This document shows, piece by piece, positions 1 to 7,184 of a stretch of 41,765 nucleotides of DNA (positions within the stretch are counted from its first letter, which is position 1; each line of letters starts with the position of its first letter). The translations under genes and the position numbers were made by a program. A model generated the notes under the pieces. The model made no database searches. It was not told where the DNA came from and worked only from the letters and a program-made list of their open reading frames with translations. The stretch comes from Magnetococcales bacterium (lineage in GTDB: Bacteria; Pseudomonadota; Magnetococcia; Magnetococcales; UBA8363). The stretch spans positions 1-41,765 of the forward strand of contig PEAK01000039.1 in assembly GCA_002753515.1 (NCBI GenBank), in the 5' to 3' direction.

Positions 1-33
1 TCTATGTTGTTTTGGTGGGTCTGCGCCGCTCAT
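1..33 (-). CDS. Partial outward-facing ORF starting MSGADPP (element-encoded?)
   Basis: On the minus strand an ATG at 33-31 begins the reading M-S-G-A-D-P-P-K-Q-H-R and runs off the window. The right-hand repeat copy encodes M-S-G-A-D-P-P-T-N in the equivalent place. The GGC/GGA difference at the Gly codon is synonymous, which suggests real coding. A purine-rich stretch (AGGTCGAGGACG) precedes the start. Too little is present to name a family. A transposase or another multicopy gene is the likeliest explanation, since the same start recurs at both contig ends. Confidence 0.4.
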   Translation of the reverse strand, partial: MSGADPPKQHR

Positions 34-124
34 TCTTTTTGCGTCCTCGACCTTGCGTTAAAAGTGAAACTATTATAGCATGTTCCAATAATTTCAAAAG
101 GTTAAATGTGACAAAGTAGAATTA
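12..124. repeat. Left copy of terminal inverted repeat
   Basis: This stretch matches, in inverse orientation, 41646-41759 at the other end of the window. The two outer parts are nearly identical: the block around GGTGGGTCTGC and CCGCTCATTC, and the inner block ending in GTGACAAAGTAGAATTA. A middle stretch of about 35 bp is clearly related but diverged. The outer part contains the first codons of an outward-facing ORF. The inner edge sits directly against the 5'-truncated TPR gene. Because the copies differ, they are two related elements and not one sequence assembled twice. An insertion-sequence end is my inference. Confidence 0.8.
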
Positions 125-763
125 AAGGAGATTGCCGAAAGGCACATTGCCTTGTTGCAGCAACTCCAGGCGCTGCCCAAAGGTAGCCTTGAGATGGTTG
201 CCTTGAAGGAAAAGGCGCAAAAGGCGATTGCTGAATACCGATATGATGACGCCGATGCATTGTTCGACCAATTGTTGGCGTTGCAAGGGGAGGAGACGGC
301 ATCGGTTTGGGCAAGCCGTGCGGAATTGGCCATGACCCGTTTGCGTTATAAGGATGCGGCGCAATACTTTGCCCATGCCGCTGATGCCCTGCCTTCGTCC
401 CGGGATGAGCAAAAAATAGCTTATAAGAAACAGGAATCTTGTGCTTGGTACCAACAGGGGGATGAATTTGGTGATAATGAGGCTTTGAAAAAAGCGATCC
501 AGGTCCGTACAAAACTTTTGGAGATGCAACCTCGCGAACGCTTTCCCTTGGAATGGGCTGGGACGCAAAACAATCTTGGTAATGCGCTCCGGGCATTGGG
601 TGAGCGCGAAAGCGGCACGGAAAAACTGGAAGCCGCCGTAATGGCTTTTGAAAAGGCACTCGATGTGGCCAAGGCGAGCGGGGCTGGCTATTATATTGAA
701 ATTTTCCAAAAAAATATTGATAAATGCAATAATCTATTGAAAAAACGAAAACAAGGTGGCTAA
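92..763 (+). pseudogene. 5'-truncated tetratricopeptide-repeat-like protein
   Basis: The frame is open from nt 92 (just after a TAA at 89-91) to a stop at 763. The first residues ([10 protein letters not shown]) are read from the terminal repeat, so the native gene appears to begin only at about 122. The nominal TTG start at 152 has no good ribosome-binding site. The protein is helical with TPR-like units: A-E-Y-R-Y-D-D-A-D-A-L-F near the N-terminus and a canonical unit with N-N-L-G-N-A-L-R-A-L-G around residues 135-165. It is probably the C-terminal remnant of a larger TPR scaffold cut off by the element at the left edge. Function unknown. Confidence 0.6.
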
Positions 764-1117
764 CACAAAGGGGCTGACGCTGATCCCCAGCTATCTTGGA
801 ATACGTATCATCCCATGCGAAAGCGGAAATCCAAAACGCATCTTTGAAGGGCAATGTGACAAAGACACAGTGAAATGAATCCCTGGCCGGAACCCGGCAT
901 TAGGTGTGTGATCGCTTTCGCAAAAAACACGAAAATACTTCGTGTCAAGGGGGGCGGGAAAATCAAAGTCAAAACCCTGGGGGCAATCCCCCAAACCCCC
1001 TATTTTTTTCAATATTTTTTTAATCAACCAAGAAGCGCGACTGTGACAAAGTAAAACTAAAATTCAACATTCCCATGGGAATCTGTGGGTGTCAAAACCC
1101 GGTGAACCAGTACAGTC
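764..1117. other. Gene-free interval with repeat debris
   Basis: I see no credible gene here. The interval holds a degenerate copy (789-833) of the palindromic element at 8281-8430. It also holds two copies of the 10-mer TGTGACAAAG (855-864 and 1042-1051), which is also part of both terminal repeats. A small G/C hairpin (TGGGGG-CAAT-CCCCCA, 978-993) lies about ten bases before a T run and might end transcription from the left. This looks like a decaying region that received several insertions. Confidence 0.5.
789..833. repeat. Degenerate half-copy of the palindromic MITE-like element
   Basis: AGCTATCTTGGAATACGTA followed by TCATCCCATGCGAAAGCGGA parallels the left arm of the element at 8281-8430 (AGCTATTTTGGGATACGTAG, then GTCATCCCCGCGAAAGCGGG), with several substitutions and a short gap. 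The right arm is missing. It indicates an old, decayed insertion. Confidence 0.55.
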
Positions 1118-2050
1118 TTAAGGAACCGCCACTGCGGTCAGCAGTTCGGGACCAGGATTTGCAACATCACCATTCAATGAAACCAGGCGGTGGCCGGCGA
1201 CCGGCAGCAAAACCGCTTGAACATCCTCCGGGGTAACACCCCGGCGCCCCTGCAAAAAGGCATGCGCCTTGGCAGCCGCCAACAAGGCCAAACCTGCCCG
1301 GGGCGATAATCCGGTCATGTAGCGATGCGGCTGCCGGGTGTAGGCCAGAATGGCTTGGATATAATCCATCAAAGGTTCCGCCACGTGCATCTTGGAAACT
1401 TGCGACATCAATGCGTGTAACATGACCGCGTCAAGCGGGCTATCGATCTGTTGCAACAACGAGCGGCGATCCGCACCCGACAACAGGGTCCGTTCTGCAC
1501 CCGTATCGGGATAACCCATGGTCATGCACATTAAGAACCGATCCAATTGTGATTCCGGCAAACGAAAAGCTCCCACCGAGGTTGACGCATTTTACGTGGC
1601 GATGACAAAGAAAGGCTCTGGCAATGGCCTGGTTTCACCGTCCACCGTCACTTGGCGCTCCTCCATGGCTTCCAGCAAGGCGCTCTGGGCTTTGGGAGTG
1701 GCCCGGTTGATTTCGTCGGCCAAAATCATTTGCGAAAAAACAGGACCAGGGCGAAATTGAAACGATTGACCAGTCAAATCAGGAATGGAATAGCCCAAAA
1801 TATCGGCGGGCAGGAGGTCACTCGTAAACTGGATGCGTTGCAGTTTCAGCCCCAAAACCCGGGCCAGAACGTGGGCGAACAAGGTTTTGCCCACCCCCGG
1901 GACATCTTCGATCAACAAATGCCCCCGGGCCAAAAGGCAGCACAAGGCTAATTGCAACTGGTGCCATTTGCCCAGGATCACGGTTTCTGCCGCGTCCAAT
2001 ACCCGGGTCAGCAAGGATTGTCCCATGATTACGCGATGCTCGACTTTCAT
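1118..2050 (-). pseudogene. MoxR-family AAA+ ATPase interrupted by one in-frame stop
   Basis: Two in-frame ORFs make up one MoxR-type ATPase. The upstream part (from ATG 2050, alternative TTG 2056) carries Walker A (E-D-V-P-G-V-G-K-T) and Walker B (I-L-A-D-E-I-N-R-A), and ends at F-F-V-I-A-T followed by TAA (minus strand, 1594-1592). The downstream part resumes without frame change as N-A-S-T-S-V-G-A-F-R-L-P-E-S-Q-L-D-R-F and includes the lid domain. In the family this segment reads A-T-Q-N-P...G-t-f-x-L-P-E-x-Q-L-D-R-F with the same spacing, so the stop replaces the sensor-1 Gln (CAA to TAA) and the following Pro has become Ala. No DUF58 or VWA partners, usual for moxR operons, are present. 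Inactivation is likely. A sequencing error could explain the stop but not the degraded neighbouring residues. Confidence 0.85.
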
Positions 2051-2222
2051 TTGCAACCTGTTGATTTATTGTGAGGCTGATTTCTGCGTCCGTGTTTGCA
2101 CGACATTTTTACCCAGTAAAATCAAACGCTCAAAAAATAGTCGAGCATCGCGTTATAAGGGAAATAGGTATGATGTCCCCGGATTTGCGGGATTTGCGGA
2201 TTTGCGTGAATGTCAACACGCC

Positions 2223-3278
2223 CTAAAGCTCGAGAGACCTTAGCAATCCAATAATGGCATCCCGATCGGTGACCCACAGGCCGTGATCCCCGATGGGACG
2301 CTGCCACAAGGGGGCAGGCGCGACAATTCCCGCGAAATGGGTCCTGCTTTGAAAGGTCTGGGGGATTTGCCGCTGCTCCAGGGAGACCATCCAGGGAACT
2401 TGGAGCGATTCCAGGACGGCGCAGTCGTTTTCCCAAGCCATGGGTAGGGAACCGGCTTGCCAAAGAATGGCATCAGGGGGCGTGGGCCATGTGCGAACCA
2501 GGGTGGCTTGAGCGACCAGATCCATCCCCGTCCCCGTGAGCGTGGGCACAACGCGATAGCCATGGTGCCGCACCTGCTCATACAAAGATTGCAGTTTTTC
2601 CGTGACACGATACCCTTGCAAGGTGTCGCAGCGCAAACGATGCAGGAGGGCCAGAACCAGTCGTGGTTCGGTGAGGTGGGTGTACAAAAACCGGCTCATG
2701 GTGGGCTTGAGCCGGTCGATCCAGGTGAGACCCGCCAAACGTTCCGACCACTGATCATCGCTGAGATCCAAGCCGATGGCATCCACCCCCATTTCCTGGC
2801 CCAGGCAGGCCGATTCCGGGGTGCTGAGGTTGGCGAGCAAAAGTCCAGGACGCTGCTGCCGGGCTTCCCGGGACCAGAATCGACCGGGTGGCACCGGACA
2901 GGGCATCCCCGGAGTGGAAAGCGGAATTTTATCGTCGGCCTTATGGCCCGGGGTACCGATTTCCAGAACTTCAGCAACGGTAGTGCCGGTATTGAGGAAG
3001 AAATGATCCTCGCCCGCCGGCAACGCCAAAAGATCACCCACCTGTAACTCTTGCTGCCAATGATGGAAATGCGAGGTGGCGCGGACGCTGCCGGACAACA
3101 AATAGAACCACGATTGACGCAACAGGTGGAAATGATGACTGGTGGCCTTCCCGGGTTCAATCTTCAATATTTTAATGTCGGTTGCGGCACAGGCGGTGGC
3201 GCCAGGATGTGTCAAGGGACGTTGCTGGCCGTAGGGGGTGACCAACCATTCGGGATGAGAATTTTTTTGCACGTTCAC
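2223..3278 (-). CDS. Cupin domain fused to a TIM-barrel-like (TrpF-like?) domain
   Basis: 351 residues from a GTG start. Residues ~15-115 form a cupin barrel of the mannose-6-phosphate isomerase C-terminal type: P-G-K-A-T-S-H-H-F-H, then V-G-D-L-L-A-L-P-A-G-E-D-H-F-F-L-N. The usual Glu after the His pair is replaced by Ser, so metal binding is uncertain. From ~140 the sequence changes character. L-L-L-A-N-L-S-T-P-E-S followed by G-V-D-A-I-G-L-D-L, and later L-R-C-D-T-L-Q-G-Y, recalls the first strands of phosphoribosylanthranilate isomerase-like barrels. That second assignment is a weak inference. It lies 76 bp downstream of the ChbG-type gene on the same strand, suggesting a shared role with a carbohydrate-type substrate. 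Confidence 0.6.
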   Translation of the reverse strand: MNVQKNSHPEWLVTPYGQQRPLTHPGATACAATDIKILKIEPGKATSHHFHLLRQSWFYLLSGSVRATSHFHHWQQELQVGDLLALPAGEDHFFLNTGTTVAEVLEIGTPGHKADDKIPLSTPGMPCPVPPGRFWSREARQQRPGLLLANLSTPESACLGQEMGVDAIGLDLSDDQWSERLAGLTWIDRLKPTMSRFLYTHLTEPRLVLALLHRLRCDTLQGYRVTEKLQSLYEQVRHHGYRVVPTLTGTGMDLVAQATLVRTWPTPPDAILWQAGSLPMAWENDCAVLESLQVPWMVSLEQRQIPQTFQSRTHFAGIVAPAPLWQRPIGDHGLWVTDRDAIIGLLRSLEL

Positions 3279-3354
3279 CGGCGAATCGCCCCAGAGCCAA
3301 AGGTGCCATCCCGATCACAAGGGAACTGGGAAACAGTTCCCACCTGAGTGGTAA

Positions 3355-4116
3355 CTATAAGTCATTAAAGGAAAGAATTTCAACAGGAAAAACCAACTGT
3401 TCCCACCAGGGCCGCTGCAACACCCCGGTATCGCCATCGTAGGGGGATCCGGGGTGCGTCATCAACTCCCAAAGGGTCGTTTCCGGCAGGGTGTGGGAAT
3501 CGCCGAAATGTTGCAGGAAGGTCTGCAAAGCGGTAAAGGCCCGAGTGGTTCGGGTGGCATGCCAGGCATGCGGATGGTCGTAAGGATAGTTGGCCCCACT
3601 CTCGGGAAAAATACGCCAACTGCCGCGCAATCGCTTCAGGTCATGGTGTTGTTGCAGGCGCGTCAACACCGGGAACAGCGGCGCCAGTCGATGCACATGG
3701 TGATGGGAATCGAGATGACTCACCGGGACACCCAACGCCCGGGCCCTGGCCACCTGCGCCGACCATTCCCGGTATACCGCTTCCTGGACGGCGGGCAGGG
3801 TCAGGGCCTGGCGATTGAAATGTTCACTGAAACATCCTTGCGGGTCGAGAATGGGTTGCAGGTCGGGATGCCGGGTCAGGGGGGGGCCATAGGTGAGATT
3901 CAGGTGAATCCCGAAGGAACATTGGGGGTACTCGGGAATTCGGGCCACCGCCGCCTCCACCCATGCGCCATTCATCAGCAGGCTGGCCGATTTCAAGGCG
4001 CCCTGATCCATCAACTGAAATATTCTTTCATTGACCTCGGGAAATATGCCAAGATCATCGGCATTGATGATCAGGGAAACCCGCGGGGGGGATGTGGGGT
4101 GGTGGGGGTGGGCCAT
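3355..4116 (-). CDS. ChbG/HpnK (YdjC-like) carbohydrate deacetylase
   Basis: A metal-dependent deacetylase-fold protein of the YdjC family, whose members remove acetyl groups from N-acetylated sugars or hopanoid precursors. Family motifs are visible: I-I-N-A-D-D-L-G near the N-terminus (metal-binding Asp), F-G-I-H-L-N-L-T, and H-L-D-S-H-H-H-V-H in the middle. I prefer the ATG at 4116 (AGGGA six bases upstream) over the upstream ATG at 4143. Length is about 253 residues, normal for the family. The cupin fusion follows on the same strand. The alpha/beta hydrolase gene diverges from it. The substrate cannot be told from sequence. Confidence 0.88.
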   Translation of the reverse strand: MAHPHHPTSPPRVSLIINADDLGIFPEVNERIFQLMDQGALKSASLLMNGAWVEAAVARIPEYPQCSFGIHLNLTYGPPLTRHPDLQPILDPQGCFSEHFNRQALTLPAVQEAVYREWSAQVARARALGVPVSHLDSHHHVHRLAPLFPVLTRLQQHHDLKRLRGSWRIFPESGANYPYDHPHAWHATRTTRAFTALQTFLQHFGDSHTLPETTLWELMTHPGSPYDGDTGVLQRPWWEQLVFPVEILSFNDL

Positions 4117-4171
4117 GCGCTTCCCTGTGGGTTTCGGTGTCAATGGGGTGGGTCACCTCTCGGGTATCTTC

Positions 4172-4987
4172 GTGGAAGCGGACGCGAAAAAAAAGCAAAA
4201 AAATACGGTGGACCTCGCATACCTGCAATGCGGTTCGGGTCCCGATGTCGTGGGCATCTCCGGTTTCGGCTGCGCTGGCTGGCTGTTGCAACCGTTGGCG
4301 GACGTAATGGGCCGGCATGTCCGCGTTTGGCTGCCCGATCATCGCGGCATGGGACGTTCACCCCCCGGTGCCGACACGGATTATGACCTGGACGATATGG
4401 CCCGGGATGTATTGGCCCTCATCCAAACCGGAATCGGACACCCGGTTGCCGTCTTCGGCGTCAGCATGGGTGGTTTCATCGTCCAACGCTTGTTGGCCAT
4501 GGCCCCCGCATGGATCACCCGGGCGGCCATTTTATGTTCCACCTCGGGGGGGCCACGCTTTCGCCCGTTGTTCACGTTTTGGGGGGCGGCACAAATGGAA
4601 AAAGTGCTGGCCATGGACCCGCTCGCCTATGCCCGCTGGATTTTGGAACCCCCGGTCAGCCCCTGCCTGGCCCGCTATCCCCAAACCTACGATGACCTCC
4701 TGCAAAAACGTCTCGACAATCCGGAAAACGCACACCAGGTGATGACCCAATATCATGCCATGGCGCGGTTTTTTCAGGAAACCCAGGATTTGTCATCCAT
4801 CACCATCCCGGTCTGGGTGGGCTGTGGGGAGCGGGATCCGGTGTTTCCCGCCGCCAACTCCCGTTTGTTGGCGGCATCGTTGCCCCGGGGATCCCTGACC
4901 CTCTTCCCGGAAAGCGACCATCTGTTCTTTTGCGAACAAGCAACGGCGGTCGGGCAAGCCCTCCTGGACTTTTTCCTGTCGCCATGA
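4172..4987 (+). CDS. Alpha/beta-fold hydrolase
   Basis: A serine hydrolase of the alpha/beta fold. Visible features in order: the oxyanion region G-I-S-G-F-G, P-D-H-R-G-M-G-R-S, the nucleophile elbow G-V-S-M-G-G (Ser), the acidic residue in C-G-E-R-D-P-V-F-P, and the catalytic His in P-E-S-D-H-L-F-F. The fold begins around V-D-L-A-Y-L-Q-C-G, so the GTG at 4172 is a reasonable start, although no strong ribosome-binding site precedes it. An in-frame ATG at 4115 would overlap the start codon of the divergent deacetylase on the same CATG. Substrate unknown. A bidirectional terminator separates it from the convergent peroxidase gene. Confidence 0.88.
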   Translation: MEADAKKKQKNTVDLAYLQCGSGPDVVGISGFGCAGWLLQPLADVMGRHVRVWLPDHRGMGRSPPGADTDYDLDDMARDVLALIQTGIGHPVAVFGVSMGGFIVQRLLAMAPAWITRAAILCSTSGGPRFRPLFTFWGAAQMEKVLAMDPLAYARWILEPPVSPCLARYPQTYDDLLQKRLDNPENAHQVMTQYHAMARFFQETQDLSSITIPVWVGCGERDPVFPAANSRLLAASLPRGSLTLFPESDHLFFCEQATAVGQALLDFFLSP

Positions 4988-5006
4988 AACAACGATGGGT
5001 TGCCAT

Positions 5007-5040
5007 AAAAAAAGCCCGGAGTCGTAACCCCGGGCCTTTA
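5007..5040. terminator. Bidirectional intrinsic terminator
   Basis: An A-run leads into the stem AAAGCCCGG (5011-5019), and the opposite arm CCGGGCCTTT ends in T. It lies between the hydrolase (plus) and thiol peroxidase (minus) stop codons, so it can serve both convergent genes. Confidence 0.85.
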
Positions 5041-5063
5041 TCCATCATGGGTGCGGCGTGTGA

Positions 5064-5561
5064 TTACAGTGCGGCCTTGGCCTTGGCATAATCGGGTTCC
5101 TGGGTGATTTCCGGAACCAGTTCGGTGTAGGTCACCTTGCCAGTGGCGTCGATGATGACAATGGCGCGGCAAAACAATCCGGCCAAAGGACCGTCAACGA
5201 TACGTACCCCATAAACCTCGCCAAAGCTGCGAGCGCGCAGTTCCGTCACGGAAATGACGTTATTGAGACCTTCAGCGCCACAAAACCGACCATGGGCAAA
5301 GGGCAGATCGAGGGAAACACACAATACCACCGTATTGCTGAGTTTGCTGACGGCTTCGTTGAAATGCCGGACGGAGGCGGCACAGACCGGGGTATCAATG
5401 CTGGGGAAAATATTCAGGACTACCTTTTTGCCGGCGAAGTCTTTCAAGGAGACATCGGACAGATCGGTTTTGGTCAGGCAAAAATCGGGTGCTGGCGCAC
5501 CGACGGCGGGAAGATTTCCACACGTATGGGTGGCGCCACCTTTAAGTGCAATGCTAGCCAT
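5064..5561 (-). CDS. tpx: Thiol peroxidase (atypical 2-Cys peroxiredoxin)
   Basis: Tpx reduces hydroperoxides with electrons from thioredoxin. The 165-residue length is typical. The peroxidatic cysteine lies in P-S-I-D-T-P-V-C-A (about residue 60) and the resolving cysteine in G-R-F-C-G-A-E-G (about residue 94). The N-terminal hairpin with G-N-L-P-A-V-G and P-D-F is also typical. The ATG at 5561 is preceded by a good GGAGAA site. It appears monocistronic. Confidence 0.96.
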   Translation of the reverse strand: MASIALKGGATHTCGNLPAVGAPAPDFCLTKTDLSDVSLKDFAGKKVVLNIFPSIDTPVCAASVRHFNEAVSKLSNTVVLCVSLDLPFAHGRFCGAEGLNNVISVTELRARSFGEVYGVRIVDGPLAGLFCRAIVIIDATGKVTYTELVPEITQEPDYAKAKAAL

Positions 5562-5755
5562 TTTTTGTTCTCCATTTATAATTTTCTATGAGGTTATGGT
5601 GTGCTACCTGGTTCGCAAAGGGTGGTCAGGTGGAAAAATGTAACGGTATAAAAAGTCTAAACGATCACCCCTCACGTGCAATTCGGGGTGATAGTACCTT
5701 GCCTTAACCTGTTTGGCACGGATCTTTTTTTGGGATGATCCGGACTTCAAGGCAC

Positions 5756-5788
5756 AAAAAAAACCCGGACCAACGTACGTCCGGGTTT
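5756..5788 (-). terminator. Intrinsic terminator of the HNH-like gene
   Basis: A perfect 10-bp stem, AAACCCGGAC / GTCCGGGTTT (5761-5770 and 5779-5788), with an 8-base loop. On the minus strand it is followed by a T-run (A-run at 5756-5763 on plus). It lies about 65 bp after the stop of the minus-strand gene at 5853. Confidence 0.85.
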
Positions 5789-5852
5789 CCATCATGTCCT
5801 GTCGTGTCACGAGGCGGATGCGTCATTGCGATGACCCGCGCAAGCGTGAAAA

Positions 5853-6140
5853 TCAGATTTTCATTTTCTTCTTGACCTTCTTGGCTTTTTTCTGCACCCA
5901 CTGCATATTGGAAGCGGAGTCCACGCCACCTTGTTTCAGCGGGATGACGTAGCCAATGCCGTAACCGGGGCAGGAACCTTTGGTTTTGCCGTTCGAGGGG
6001 CAGGGATTGGCCTTCATGAACGCGATTTTGGTGGCGCTCATTCTGGCTTTTTTGTGGCGGGTTGCACTGAAGGCATCCAGGGGCAGGGCCACGAGTACCG
6101 CCAGGGCTGCGGCCAAAATCAACTTGTTCATCTTCAACAT
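5853..6140 (-). CDS. Small secreted HNH-endonuclease-like protein lacking the catalytic Asp-His
   Basis: 95 residues with a clear signal peptide (L-I-L-A-A-A-L-A-V-L-V-A-L-P, cleavage probably after D-A-F-S-A). The mature part carries C-P-S-N-G-K-T-K-G-S-C-P-G-Y, then V-I-P-L-K-Q-G-G-V-D-S-A-S-N-M-Q-W and a lysine-rich tail. It matches the short exported HNH family whose signature is G-Y-x-I-D-H-x-x-P-L-K-x-G-G-x-D-x-x-x-N-M-Q-W. Here the D-H pair is replaced by G-Y, so the general-base His is absent and nuclease activity is doubtful. A strong ribosome-binding site (TAGGAGAT) precedes the ATG. It may now work as a small basic periplasmic protein. Confidence 0.75.
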   Translation of the reverse strand: MLKMNKLILAAALAVLVALPLDAFSATRHKKARMSATKIAFMKANPCPSNGKTKGSCPGYGIGYVIPLKQGGVDSASNMQWVQKKAKKVKKKMKI

Positions 6141-6785
6141 GGTTCATCTCCTACATGGGGTTTTAGACGTCCCGGAACTCTTGCGTATTGCGCTTTTCGG
6201 TGAGCCAGGGGACATATCGGTATCGGGTTGTTGTCACCTTGTACGGGTTGTTGTTTGCATTTTTTTAGTTACAATTATTGGATACAATGATTGGTCACAT
6301 TCCTTGGTGCCCGGGGCCGGTTACTGGACTTGCTTGCAAGACCTTATTGATTCAGTCATCCCGTCACCGTGGTTCGTTTCGTTATTTTGTTACGTTGTTT
6401 TGTTACGTTAATATACTCAATTTTTGTGCCATTCTAATTTCCGCCAAGATTCCAACACCAAAAGCTCCCCAACCGGCCCTCCGCCAGTTAGGGAATGAAA
6501 ATCTGCACGCTGCTGCAACTTCCGTAGAGTCATTGACCTGCGAAACGAGTGCAAGGTACAACAGGTTACATTAACCTTCAATGGCTATCGATAATCATCG
6601 ATCAATTTTTTTTTAACGGGACAAATGAGAGCATGCTGCGCGCCGTCCCCACCTCCCGATAAAGGGGGGTGATGCGCAAAGGATCGGATTAATGGGCATG
6701 CACGGGTTGAAACAAGGGGGGATCCCACCCCGGATAATGAGAGAAACAGGGGCGGGACGTTGCTCCATCGGGTCAAAGCGACCCG
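6141..6785. other. Long gene-poor interval
   Basis: No convincing coding region is visible on either strand in about 645 bp. It contains a short direct repeat (TTTTGTTACGTT twice in a row, near 6383-6408), a direct ATCGAT pair near 6587-6602, and a small hairpin (GGGTC-AAAGC-GACCC, about 6770-6784) beside the stop of the next gene. Promoters for the HNH-like gene (minus) must lie at its left end. I cannot assign an RNA gene here. Confidence 0.4.
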
Positions 6786-7058
6786 TTACACCTTTTTCGG
6801 GCCTTGCGGGTGCGCAGTAGCTTGTGGTTTGGCAACTTTGGGTTTGTTGGAGGTGTTTTGCGCGGCAGTGGAAACTTCAACGGTGACGGCGGTATTGCTC
6901 TTGCCCTTTTGCGTCAAATGATTGCGCGACAATCCCTGACGCTCCGTTTGGATGGCGGCTTCTTTTCTTTTCGCGCCGGTCGTGTCGAGAAAATTGCGAT
7001 AACTCGTCAACATGGCCTGCATGGACCCCTTGGAGACCGTATCGATACCGCTAGCCAT
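6786..7058 (-). CDS. Small hypothetical protein, 90 residues
   Basis: No family recognised. A start at 7058 follows a plausible ribosome-binding site (GGAAAGGGG). The N-terminal half (M-A-S-G-I-D-T-V-S-K-G-S-M-Q-A-M-L) looks helical. The C-terminal half is low-complexity and rich in Thr, Ala, Lys, Pro and Gln, suggesting a disordered tail. No signal peptide or membrane segment. Composition resembles the neighbours. It is isolated from cobC by about 125 bp. Confidence 0.5.
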   Translation of the reverse strand: MASGIDTVSKGSMQAMLTSYRNFLDTTGAKRKEAAIQTERQGLSRNHLTQKGKSNTAVTVEVSTAAQNTSNKPKVAKPQATAHPQGPKKV

Positions 7059-7184
7059 GGAGATGCCCCTTTCCGTACAACAAAACCAACGCCACCACCT
7101 TCTTTAGTGTACGCCTCTTGCACAGGGAAAGACAAACGCAATCAACGTGAAAAGACGGATCTTTTATTGCCCGGGAAACCCACC

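Noticed and set aside
978-1012. Strong terminator after the TPR remnant
   Set aside because: The hairpin is short and about ten bases separate it from the T-run, so only a weak possibility was noted.
5604-5810. 68-codon minus-strand ORF between tpx and the HNH-like gene
   Set aside because: It spans the clear terminator at 5756-5788 and has no ribosome-binding site or family features.
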